64,000 nt of DNA from Bacteroidales bacterium (GTDB lineage: Bacteria; Bacteroidota; Bacteroidia; Bacteroidales; F082), in assembly GCA_017530365.1 (NCBI GenBank), contig JAFXMK010000007.1:1-64000 (forward strand), written 5' to 3'. Below the pieces are notes generated by a model. That model made no database searches and was not told where the DNA came from. It saw nothing but the letters and a program-made list of their open reading frames with translations. Shown here in pieces: positions 54,673-62,727 of this stretch. Made by a program: the position numbers and the translations under genes. Positions within the stretch are counted from its first letter, which is position 1, and each line of letters begins with the position of its first letter.

Positions 54673-56925
54673 CTACCGCAAATACGGCCCCGTCACGGAA
54701 TCGGGACACTCCACCATGGCGCTCGGCGGTCCCTGGAAGAGGATCCTGCCGCCTTGGTTGCCGCCACCGGGACCGAGCTCGATGGCGTAGTCGCAGGCCT
54801 TCAGCATCTCCAGGTTGTGCTCGATCAAAAAGAGGGTGTTGCCTTGCTCCACCATGCTGTCGAAGAGCTTCAAGATGCGGTCGATGTCGTTCAAATGCAA
54901 GCCATCAGAAGGCTCGTCCAAGATGAAGATCTTGCCCCGGTTGTTCAGATAAGAGGCCAGCTTGATGCGCTGCAACTCGCCCCCCGACAAAGTGGACAAC
55001 GACTGGTTCAGATGGAGGTAACCCAACCCGACCTTGCGCAACGGCTCCAACTTCTCCTCAATGACGGTGCCCATGAAACGCTGGCAGGCGAGGTTGGCGG
55101 TGAGGTCCATCACCTCGGCGATGTTCAGGCCGTCGAGCTTGTAACCCAACACCTCGTGGGAATAACGCAACCCGCCACAGGCCTCACAGACGGTCTCGAT
55201 GCTGTCCATGAACGCCATGTCGTTGATGATCACGCCCTTGCCCTGACAGACGGGACAGCCGCCCTTGCCGTTGAAGGTGAAGAGGTCCATCTTGACCTTG
55301 TTGGCCTTGGCGAACAGCTTGCGGAGGTCGTCGCTGACATCCAAGTAGGTGGCCGGGGTGGAGCGTAGGCTGATGCCGATGTTCTTCTGGCTGATATACA
55401 CGAGATCGTCAGGGGTGGGGTAGGCCTTCATGAAACAATCCATCAACGAGCTCTTGCCCGACCCGGCGACGCCGACGATGCCGCATAACACACCCATGGG
55501 GAGGTCGATGCTGACGTCGTGGAGGTTGTGCAGATGGGCATGACGCAACGCGAAGAACGAAGTGGGTTGCCGTGGCGTCTCCTTCAGCTGGCTGCTCATG
55601 CTAAGCCGGTCGCCAGTGAGGGTGTGGCTCTTTAACAGCGCGTCGTAGCTGCCTTCGAAGATGATTTGACCGCCGTTGACGCCGGCACCAGGACCCATGT
55701 CGATGACGTGGTCGGCAATCTTGATCATTTCTTTGTGGTGCTCCACCAGGATCACCGTGTTGCCATGGCTCTTGAGTTTCTGCACGGACTTCTGCATGAG
55801 GAGGATGTCGTGGTTGTGCAAGCCGACGCTGGGCTCGTCGAGGATGTACATCACATCGGAGAGGGAGGAGTTGATGTACTTGGCGATCTTGCAACGCTGG
55901 GCCTCGCCGCCGGACAAGGTGCCGATGGCACGGTCCAAGGTCAGGTATCCCAAGCCGATCTCCTCGAGGGCGGAGAGACGCTCCAACACGGCATGGCGGA
56001 TGTCGGAAGCCAACGGATGGTCGAGCGCCTCAACCCATTGTCTGCACTCGCTGATGCTCATGGCGGTCACTTCAGCGATGTTCAAACCGTTGATTTTGCA
56101 TGACAATATTTTGTTGTTGAGACGGGTGCCGTGGCAGTCGGGACAAGTGCCCATGGTGAGCATGGGGTTGAGCACTGCGGCATGGAGCAAACCTTCCTCG
56201 GAGTTGATGATGCTGCGGTACATGCGGGGGATCAGGCCTTCGTATTTGGCGGTCTTGGGCCAATTGGAAGGCGGGTTCTTCAACTTGATTTGAGGCGAGT
56301 TCAAAAACAGGTCAAGTTCCTCGGGGGTGTAGTCCTTGATCTTCTTGTCCAAGTCGAACAAACCGCTGTGGGCATAGCGGATCCACCGCCAGCCACCCTT
56401 GCCGAAGGCGATGTAGTGGATGGTGTCTTCGTCGTTGAGCGACTTGTCGAAATCGACAAGCTTGTGGATGTCGAGCTCGCGGATCTCGCCCAGCCCGCCG
56501 CAACGAGGGCAACTGCCTAGGGGATGGTTGAATGAGAACGAGTCAGAATACCCTACGAAGGGTTGCCCAACTCGCGAAAACAACAGCCTCAACAACGAAT
56601 AGATATCGGTGTATGTCCCTACCGTTGACCTTGAGTTGTTGGCGGGTTTGCGTTGCTCGATGACGATGGCGATAGGGAGGTTCTCGATGGCCTCCACATG
56701 GGGTCGGCCGTATTTTGGCAGGTATTGCTGCACAAACGAGGGAAAGGTGTCGTTGAGCTCGCGCCTCGACTTGGCAGCGATGGTGTCAAGTACCAACGAC
56801 GATTTTCCAGAACCGGAGACCCCTGTCACCACGGAGATTTGCCTTTTTGGAATCCTTAGATTGAGGTTCTTAAGATTGTTTTCCGTAGCGCCTCTGATGA
56901 CGATGGAGTCGTTGTCTTGTGACAT
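54673..56925 (-). CDS. Short UvrA-like excinuclease ATPase (UvrA paralogue)
   Basis: 750 residues, against about 940 for housekeeping UvrA. It has both ABC units: Walker A GVSGSGKSS at about 35-43 with signature GTLSGGEAQRCKIAKY, and Walker A GVAGSGKSS with STLSGGELQRIKLASY. Both Walker B motifs (ILDEPSVGLH and ILDEPSDGLH) are present. Cys pairs CPRCGG, CPDCHG, CPVCQG and CEACGG form zinc sites. The shortened first half indicates loss of the UvrB-binding region. Such paralogues are linked to drug tolerance or special repair in other bacteria. No uvrB or uvrC is nearby. The role is inference. Confidence 0.85.
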   Translation of the reverse strand: MSQDNDSIVIRGATENNLKNLNLRIPKRQISVVTGVSGSGKSSLVLDTIAAKSRRELNDTFPSFVQQYLPKYGRPHVEAIENLPIAIVIEQRKPANNSRSTVGTYTDIYSLLRLLFSRVGQPFVGYSDSFSFNHPLGSCPRCGGLGEIRELDIHKLVDFDKSLNDEDTIHYIAFGKGGWRWIRYAHSGLFDLDKKIKDYTPEELDLFLNSPQIKLKNPPSNWPKTAKYEGLIPRMYRSIINSEEGLLHAAVLNPMLTMGTCPDCHGTRLNNKILSCKINGLNIAEVTAMSISECRQWVEALDHPLASDIRHAVLERLSALEEIGLGYLTLDRAIGTLSGGEAQRCKIAKYINSSLSDVMYILDEPSVGLHNHDILLMQKSVQKLKSHGNTVILVEHHKEMIKIADHVIDMGPGAGVNGGQIIFEGSYDALLKSHTLTGDRLSMSSQLKETPRQPTSFFALRHAHLHNLHDVSIDLPMGVLCGIVGVAGSGKSSLMDCFMKAYPTPDDLVYISQKNIGISLRSTPATYLDVSDDLRKLFAKANKVKMDLFTFNGKGGCPVCQGKGVIINDMAFMDSIETVCEACGGLRYSHEVLGYKLDGLNIAEVMDLTANLACQRFMGTVIEEKLEPLRKVGLGYLHLNQSLSTLSGGELQRIKLASYLNNRGKIFILDEPSDGLHLNDIDRILKLFDSMVEQGNTLFLIEHNLEMLKACDYAIELGPGGGNQGGRILFQGPPSAMVECPDSVTGPYLR

Positions 56926-56938
56926 ATACTACATTTTT

Positions 56939-56970
56939 TTTGCAAAGTTGTGAAAAAAGACGTATTTTTG
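56939..56970 (+). promoter_or_regulatory. Promoter of the seven-gene operon
   Basis: TTTG at 56939-56942, a 20-base spacer, and TATTTTTG at 56963-56970 give a full match to the Bacteroidota promoter. The first ATG is at 56978, so the leader is very short. On the opposite strand CAACTTTG (56943-56950) is one mismatch from a -7 element for the UvrA-like gene. Confidence 0.72.
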
Positions 56971-56977
56971 CAAATTC

Positions 56978-57703
56978 ATGTCTAATGATAAAATAAAATA
57001 TTATCGTATTTTCAAATGGACACTGGTGCTGTCCATGTTGGTCTTCCTTTGGGGATGTGGCTTTTTCAACTCGTTCCACTCAACGAGAGTGAGAGGCGAT
57101 GAGTATTGTGAGGAAGAAGAACGCAAACGCATGGAGGAGGAAGAACGCCGTTATCATGCAGAGATGAATCGTTATTTCGATTCCATCAAGAAGATTGAAT
57201 ACGAACATTTCTACGATTCCTGCGAGTTGGTGCTTCAGGCGGAATGGGACTCTCTCATGAAAAGCATGATGGATACAGTTGGCGTGAACGGCTTTGTTCA
57301 GGCGCTTGCCGACAGTATCATTGACTATGCCAAGCAGTTCATGCACGTTCCATACGTTCATGGAGGCAATGGCCCAACTTGTTTCGATTGCTCCGGATTC
57401 ACCAAATATGTGTTCAAGAAGTTCGGCTATCAGCTGAAGCGGACGGTACCTGGACAGCTAAGCGATGGATGGAAGGTGATCACCAACCGTGACGAACTGC
57501 GTCGCGGAGATCTGGCGTTTTTCGGTGGTAGGGCTGTCCCGACAAGGATGGGCCATGTTGCTATCATTGTTGACAATGACACGGAAAACCATCGTTTTAC
57601 TTTCATTCATGCGACTTTAAACGAGGGAATCACCATCTCGGCATCCGACGAGAAGTATTATAAAATACGTTACATGACCGCATGTAGAATCCTTCCAGAT
57701 TAA
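56978..57703 (+). CDS. NlpC/P60-family cell-wall peptidase lipoprotein
   Basis: 241 residues. An N-terminal hydrophobic segment ends in FLWGC with lipid-accepting Cys27. A strongly charged Glu/Arg-rich helix at about 44-65 is probably a coiled coil. The NlpC/P60 domain covers about 105-241. Its catalytic residues are Cys138 (FDCSGF), His193 (MGHVAI) and His211 (FIHATL), with DLAFFGG between. It should cleave peptidoglycan stem peptides in the periplasm. First gene of an operon with spacings of 11 bases or less. What links it to the downstream reductases is not clear. Confidence 0.88.
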   Translation: MSNDKIKYYRIFKWTLVLSMLVFLWGCGFFNSFHSTRVRGDEYCEEEERKRMEEEERRYHAEMNRYFDSIKKIEYEHFYDSCELVLQAEWDSLMKSMMDTVGVNGFVQALADSIIDYAKQFMHVPYVHGGNGPTCFDCSGFTKYVFKKFGYQLKRTVPGQLSDGWKVITNRDELRRGDLAFFGGRAVPTRMGHVAIIVDNDTENHRFTFIHATLNEGITISASDEKYYKIRYMTACRILPD

Positions 57704-57707
57704 TCTT

Positions 57708-59030
57708 ATGAGATCTCTTTATCTGTTGCTGGCTTTTGTTTTGATTGTTTTCCCTGCTAGATTTCAGGCACAAGAGGCTGCAAAACCAGCTGCTTCCAAA
57801 CAACCCAAAGCAATTCATCCCCAAGTTGGAAACTCAGTCAGTTCCTACGATGGTCAGTTCTCCATCACTTTGTTGACGAAAAAGCAGTACTATTCGCGAT
57901 CAGACACCACGACCATGGATCCTGATGTGCGCTCCCCCAAATCTGTCCATATCCATCCTTCCGGGGAGAAGTACTATGTGAATTCGTTGGAAGGCATGAG
58001 GACGGTGGTGTATGAATCGGCTACCAACACAAAGAAGAAAGTCATCAGCCATTCTTTTAACAAAGCAGACTCCTTGCTTTGGAGCAAGCCTTCGGGGCTG
58101 TACCCGTTCACGCATTACAAGAAGAGTCTCAACACTTTCTCTGGAAAGCCCGTGGAGAGTGCTTTTTCGCATGATGGGCGCTATCTTTGGGTGCCATACT
58201 ATCGTCGCAGCTATGACATCAACGCTCAGGATCCTTCGGCGGTGGCGGTCATTGACACCGAGACGGATTCTATCGTCAAACTGATGGAGACAGGACCGCT
58301 GCCCAAGATGATTGCCGTTTCTCATAACAACAATTATGTTGCCATCACGCATTGGGGCGACAATACTGTTGGCATTATCGACATCTCCAGCGATTCACCT
58401 GCAGATTGGCACCATGTGGCCTGTGTGACGGTAAAGTATAAGCTGACGCTGAACTTCAGCATGACCACTCCCGTCAACCGTGATGTCAACAGCGGCATGT
58501 GTTTGCGAGGCACGGCCTTCACCCCCGACGATCGCTACTTGCTGGTAGGCGCCATGGGCGGTAGTGGCGGCATCAACGTGATTGACATGGAGGATTTTAC
58601 CTATAAAGGGACGGTCTCAGGCATGATGAGCAACTTGAGGCATTTGGTCATCCGTAACCAATACATCTATTTGAGTATCAATAAAAATGGATATATACAA
58701 CGGGCTCCGTTGGAAGCCTTCTTGGATACGGTGGCGAACATGAAAAACGGCAAAGCCCGTTTTGACAATTGGACCAACTGCAAGGTGGGATCAGGAGCCA
58801 GAACGATAGAGGTCACGTCCGACGGACGCTATGTCATCGCGGCATGCAACTCCAGCAACTGCCTGACTGTCGTAGATGCCGAAACCATGAAGCCTGTCGC
58901 TACCATTCCCGCCGATTCCTATCCAGTCGGGTTGGACATTTCCAAAGACTGTCGGTTTGTTTACCTCACGTCCCAAGCTAGAGAGGGCATGGGAGGTAAC
59001 TGTGTGGATATCTTCAAATTGAAATACTAA
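57708..59030 (+). CDS. YncE-like beta-propeller protein, exported
   Basis: 440 residues. The signal peptide ends near ARFQAQ. Repeating propeller blades include SVHIHPSGEKYYVNSLEGMR, AVAVIDTETDSIVKLMETG, MIAVSHNNNYVAITHWGDN, FTPDDRYLLVGAMGGSGG and VGLDISKDCRFVYLTSQ. Such seven-bladed propellers bind ligands or proteins in the periplasm or at the surface; they seldom show catalysis. It starts 4 bases after the peptidase gene. No catalytic motif is visible and the ligand is unknown. Confidence 0.78.
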   Translation: MRSLYLLLAFVLIVFPARFQAQEAAKPAASKQPKAIHPQVGNSVSSYDGQFSITLLTKKQYYSRSDTTTMDPDVRSPKSVHIHPSGEKYYVNSLEGMRTVVYESATNTKKKVISHSFNKADSLLWSKPSGLYPFTHYKKSLNTFSGKPVESAFSHDGRYLWVPYYRRSYDINAQDPSAVAVIDTETDSIVKLMETGPLPKMIAVSHNNNYVAITHWGDNTVGIIDISSDSPADWHHVACVTVKYKLTLNFSMTTPVNRDVNSGMCLRGTAFTPDDRYLLVGAMGGSGGINVIDMEDFTYKGTVSGMMSNLRHLVIRNQYIYLSINKNGYIQRAPLEAFLDTVANMKNGKARFDNWTNCKVGSGARTIEVTSDGRYVIAACNSSNCLTVVDAETMKPVATIPADSYPVGLDISKDCRFVYLTSQAREGMGGNCVDIFKLKY

Positions 59031-59041
59031 ACCTATAAGCC

Positions 59042-59905
59042 ATGTTGAAATACTATTCTTACTATTCCGTCGGAGGATACAAGGAGTTCTTTCTCGGAGA
59101 TCTTGAGAACAATGCTGAATACACCTATTTTTTCCCGTTGCTTTCCATCCTCGAAGAGGAAGCCAAAAGCACGGAATCCGTGACTGAGCGTGTCGAGAAA
59201 CTCAAGGCGCTTCCAAGGATTGAGCAGCTGTCTGAAAACAACACTTTCGGTCTTTCCAAACTGGCTCAAACGCTGTTCACTGAAGATGGCTACAAATTGA
59301 TCTACCGTCATCTGGAAGGTGAAATCAGTGCATTGGCGATTCGAGATCTCAGCAACAACGCTACGGATGACATGGGCAAGCCTATTCCGTTTTTGTTTGT
59401 CATCACCGGCGAAGGGAAAAAGGATGTACAGAACCTGGACCTTTTGGCAGCTTACATGGCTAACAACCTCACGCTGGCTCAATCGAAGATTGCTGGATTC
59501 ATTGGCATGAACAACGAACTCAACGGCTTGGAGTTCAGCCTCTCGCAATGCAATGCCTGGGTAAACGGGATATTGGAAGAACAGCAGACCAAGAATGTCA
59601 TCACTACAGAAGGAATGATAGCGATGCGTGGCGCGGATAATGATGTGTCATTTTTGGTCTTTCCTGACGATTGGACGGAAAAGGAAGCGGTGGCTGAACA
59701 GGAATTGGTTGGAAAGAAGGTGAATGGTGTTGCTTTGAAGAATCTCGTCAGCAAGGACGATCCCAAGAAGATGCTGGAACAAATGGAACTGATGGCAAAC
59801 AAGATTACCGCAGGCAGGACGAAGTTGGGCAGATGGAAGATATTTGTGATCGTCGCTTCCGTGATCTCGTTGGTGTTGGGTATCCTTTTGGGAAGGCTTT
59901 TCTGA
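59042..59905 (+). CDS. Unrecognised tail-anchored protein
   Basis: 287 residues. There is no signal peptide. A single hydrophobic helix lies at the very C-terminus (about 267-285, in WKIFVIVASVISLVLGILLG), preceded by basic residues, so the bulk of the protein should face the cytoplasm. The soluble part is acidic and mixed alpha/beta, with a mid-region reading PFLFVITGEGKKDVQNLDL. I recognise no domain. It begins 11 bases after the YncE-like gene and ends one base before the 5-alpha-reductase-family gene, so it is embedded in the operon. It could scaffold or regulate its neighbours at the membrane, but that is inference. Confidence 0.7.
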   Translation: MLKYYSYYSVGGYKEFFLGDLENNAEYTYFFPLLSILEEEAKSTESVTERVEKLKALPRIEQLSENNTFGLSKLAQTLFTEDGYKLIYRHLEGEISALAIRDLSNNATDDMGKPIPFLFVITGEGKKDVQNLDLLAAYMANNLTLAQSKIAGFIGMNNELNGLEFSLSQCNAWVNGILEEQQTKNVITTEGMIAMRGADNDVSFLVFPDDWTEKEAVAEQELVGKKVNGVALKNLVSKDDPKKMLEQMELMANKITAGRTKLGRWKIFVIVASVISLVLGILLGRLF

Positions 59906-59906
59906 T

Positions 59907-60674
59907 ATGACATTGCATCAATTCAACATTTTCCTGATCGTCATGGCTGCCATTGCCCTCGTGGTATATGTCAGCCTGTTCTTTGTCGATGCGGGATACG
60001 GCAAATTCTATAGCAAGAAATGGGGCCCGGCGGTGAACAACAAGCTTGGCTGGGTGCTGATGGAAGCACCGGTCTTTATTGCTATGTTGGTGCTGTGGCT
60101 CTGTTCCGACCGACGTGACGACATGGTTCGGTTGGCGTTCTTGTTTTTGTTTGAACTGCATTATTTCCAACGGTCATTTGTATTTCCCTTCCGGCTTCGC
60201 GGTAAGAGCGTGATGCCTTTCTCCATCATCCTGATGGGAGTGGCCTTCAATGTGCTGAATGCCTTGATGCAGGGCGGTTGGATATTCTATCTTTCGCCTG
60301 CCGATTATTACGGAAGGGATTGGTTGATGAGCCCTAAATTCATTGCCGGGTTCTTGATCTTCATCATTGGGATGTATATCAACATCCAATCTGACGATAT
60401 CATCCGCAACCTGCGAAAGGACGGCGACTCGCGCCATTATCTTCCTAAAGGAGGAATGTTCCGATATGTCACTTCAGCCAATTATTTCGGGGAGGTAGTG
60501 GAGTGGATTGGCTTTGCCGTGTTGACTTGGTCATGGGCTGGTGCCGTGTTCGCTTGGTGGACTTTCGCCAATCTGGCTCCCCGTGCTCACAGGATCTACG
60601 ATGCCTATAAAGCGGAATTCGGCGATGAGCTGGATACCAAAAAAACGAAACGTATCATTCCCTTCATCTGGTAA
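59907..60674 (+). CDS. Steroid 5-alpha-reductase family membrane protein
   Basis: 255 residues with six or seven predicted membrane helices. The C-terminal half carries the hallmarks of the 3-oxo-5-alpha-steroid 4-dehydrogenase family: NIQSDDIIRNLRK, then GMFRYVTSANYFGEVVEWIGFA (NADPH-binding and substrate region), NLAPRAHRIYDAY and the terminal KRIIPFIW. LHYFQRSFVFPFRLRGKS in the middle also fits. The length is that of animal SRD5A1/2 (about 255). The family reduces the delta-4 double bond of 3-oxo steroids to the 5-alpha form. It is followed within 2 bases by a flavin reductase and an SDR gene. A 3-oxo-delta4 steroid or bile acid is the favoured substrate; sterol-like or prenyl lipids are the alternative. 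Confidence 0.85.
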   Translation: MTLHQFNIFLIVMAAIALVVYVSLFFVDAGYGKFYSKKWGPAVNNKLGWVLMEAPVFIAMLVLWLCSDRRDDMVRLAFLFLFELHYFQRSFVFPFRLRGKSVMPFSIILMGVAFNVLNALMQGGWIFYLSPADYYGRDWLMSPKFIAGFLIFIIGMYINIQSDDIIRNLRKDGDSRHYLPKGGMFRYVTSANYFGEVVEWIGFAVLTWSWAGAVFAWWTFANLAPRAHRIYDAYKAEFGDELDTKKTKRIIPFIW

Positions 60675-60676
60675 TT

Positions 60677-61909
60677 ATGATGGAATCAAAGATATTCACT
60701 CCTTGTCAGATCGGTCCTGTCACCTTGCGTAACAGGGTGATCCGTTCTGCGGCTTTCGAGAACATGGCTTACGGCAATAAGCCTTCGCAAGACCTGTACA
60801 ACTACCATGTGGCGGTTGCTCATGGTGGTGTGGGCATGACGACGGTGGCCTACGCTGCGGTAAGTCAGTCGGGTCTTTCATTCAACGGACAGCTTTGGAT
60901 GCGTGAAGAGATTGTGCCTGAGCTGAAAAAACTCACTGACGCCATCCATGCCGAGGGGGCAAAAGCCTCCATCCAATTGGGACATTGCGGCAATATGACG
61001 CATCGTGCCACTTGTGGTTGCATGCCCGTTGGCGCTTCGAGAGGCTTCAACCTGTATTCACCGACTTTGGTGCGAAAGCTGAAAAAGGATGAGATCCTTG
61101 GCTTGGTGAAGGATTTTGGACATGCCGTGGAGCTGGCTCGCCAAGCGGGTTTCGACTGCGTTGAGATTCATGCTGGACACGGCTATCTGATTAGCCAGTT
61201 CCTGTCACCATACACCAACCATCGCCACGACGAGTTCGGTGGTAGCTTGGAGAACAGGATGCGTTTTATGCGGCTTGTCATGGAAGAGGTGATGCGTGTG
61301 GCAGGGGATGACATGGGCGTGGTTGTAAAGGTGAACATGCATGACGGTTTCCGTCGTGGCATGCAGCAGGAAGAGTGCCTCAAGGTTGCACAGGAACTCG
61401 AACGTCTTGGCGTCCATGCCTTGGTGCTGACGGCAGGTTTTGTTAGTAAAGCCCCCATGGAGGTGATGCGTGGCGCCATGCCACTCAAGACCTTGCGTTA
61501 TTATATGGACGTAAAAAAGTTCTGGTGGCTCAAGGCTGCCTTGGCTTTCGTGGGACGGATCATGATTCCCACTCGCCCCTATAGCGAGGGCTATTTCCTT
61601 GATGAAGCCAAGGTGTTCAGAGCTAACTTGAAGCTGCCGTTGATTTATGTTGGCGGTTTGGTATCCAAAGAAAAAATGGAGGAAGTGCTGGATGCTGGCT
61701 TCATGGGCTTGCAGATGGCGCGCGCCTTGGTGCACGACACCGATTTCGTCAACAAGTTAAAGTCGGGCGAAGTGGAACGGAGCGGCTGCAAGCATTCCAA
61801 CTACTGCATCGGCCGCATGTACACGCTGGAGATGAAGTGTCATCATTGTGTGGAAAACTTGCCTGAACGGCTTCAAAAGGAGATCGACGAAGCGGAACGC
61901 ACCTTATGA
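60677..61909 (+). CDS. NADH:flavin oxidoreductase, Old Yellow Enzyme family (candidate steroid 5-beta-reductase)
   Basis: 410 residues forming one FMN TIM barrel: FTPCQIGPVTLRNRVIRSA, ASIQLGHCGNMTHR, and the family signature HAGHGYLISQFLSPYTNHR with DEFGGSLENRMRF. LIYVGGLVSKEKMEEVLDAG and GLQMARALVHD form the FMN phosphate site. The C-terminus holds four Cys (371, 377, 388, 391; CX5CX10CX2C), a pattern unlike the usual iron-sulfur motif of 2,4-dienoyl-CoA reductases. The C-terminal flavodoxin and pyridine-nucleotide domains of BaiCD/BaiH-type enzymes are absent. Enoate reduction is expected; a bile-acid or steroid delta-4 bond fits the neighbours. Two adjacent ATGs are possible starts (60677 chosen). 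Confidence 0.85.
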   Translation: MMESKIFTPCQIGPVTLRNRVIRSAAFENMAYGNKPSQDLYNYHVAVAHGGVGMTTVAYAAVSQSGLSFNGQLWMREEIVPELKKLTDAIHAEGAKASIQLGHCGNMTHRATCGCMPVGASRGFNLYSPTLVRKLKKDEILGLVKDFGHAVELARQAGFDCVEIHAGHGYLISQFLSPYTNHRHDEFGGSLENRMRFMRLVMEEVMRVAGDDMGVVVKVNMHDGFRRGMQQEECLKVAQELERLGVHALVLTAGFVSKAPMEVMRGAMPLKTLRYYMDVKKFWWLKAALAFVGRIMIPTRPYSEGYFLDEAKVFRANLKLPLIYVGGLVSKEKMEEVLDAGFMGLQMARALVHDTDFVNKLKSGEVERSGCKHSNYCIGRMYTLEMKCHHCVENLPERLQKEIDEAERTL

Positions 61910-62727
61910 ATCTCACCAAGCACATAGAACGGCTCCATCAACGCTGTGGACATGTTCCGCTGGCGCTTGTGACGGGCGGTAGCTCGGGCATGGGATTGAT
62001 CTATGCAAAGCGGTTGGCTGAGGCGGGTTGTGACCTGCTATTGGTCAGTAATCAGAAAGAAGAGCTGGAAAAGGTGGCTGACGACATGCAGAGACGGTAT
62101 GGAGTCAATGCGATTGCACACTATCAGGATTTGTCACTGGATACCGCTGCTGATGAACTGTTGGATTTTTGCAAGGAGCAGTCGCTTGAGGTGGATATCC
62201 TGATCAATAACGCTGGAATGTTTTTTTTCGAGGAACTGCATCCTGAAAACGAGGCTAAGGCATTGAAGATGCTGCAACTGCATGTCTATACTCCGACGCG
62301 TCTTTGCGTGCTCATAGGAGAAGATATGAAACAACGGGGCTATGGCTATATTCTGAACGTCTCTTCAATGGCGGCGAAACTGCCGTGTCCAGGTATCTCT
62401 GTCTATTCTGCCACCAAGGCTTATCTGAAAAGCTTCAGCAAGTCGATGTATTTTGAGATGCGTCCCTATGGTGTGGGTCTCACGGTGGTTTGTCCCGGCG
62501 CCATCGCTACGCCATTGTACAAGCTGAAGCCTTCGCTGCTGAAGGCAGGGGTTAAAATTGGCTTGATCGGCACTCCAGAGTGGCTGGTTCGGCGTGCTTT
62601 GAGGGGGCTTTTCAGGAAACGCCGTGTCGTCAAGCCCGGTGCCATGAACTATTATCTTCCTCCTTTGATTGCCATCTTGCCGAATTGGCTGGTGGCAAGG
62701 ATCTGGAAGAGAATCAATGCTGAATGA
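61906..62727 (+). CDS. Short-chain dehydrogenase/reductase (candidate hydroxysteroid dehydrogenase)
   Basis: 273 residues. The nucleotide-binding motif TGGSSGMG is at 23-30. NNAG follows near 100, the catalytic Ser153/154 lies in NVSSMAA, and the YSATK motif gives Tyr167 and Lys171. PGAIATPLY follows. A hydrophobic C-terminal stretch (YYLPPLIAILPNWLVARIW) suggests membrane association. Overall it resembles the 17-beta-HSD12/3-ketoacyl reductase branch of the SDR family. It overlaps the flavin reductase stop by 4 bases (ATGA). Interconversion of 3-oxo and 3-hydroxy steroid is the favoured activity from context; stereochemistry cannot be read from sequence. Its last 14 bases overlap the convergent TPR gene. 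Confidence 0.87.
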   Translation: MNLTKHIERLHQRCGHVPLALVTGGSSGMGLIYAKRLAEAGCDLLLVSNQKEELEKVADDMQRRYGVNAIAHYQDLSLDTAADELLDFCKEQSLEVDILINNAGMFFFEELHPENEAKALKMLQLHVYTPTRLCVLIGEDMKQRGYGYILNVSSMAAKLPCPGISVYSATKAYLKSFSKSMYFEMRPYGVGLTVVCPGAIATPLYKLKPSLLKAGVKIGLIGTPEWLVRRALRGLFRKRRVVKPGAMNYYLPPLIAILPNWLVARIWKRINAE

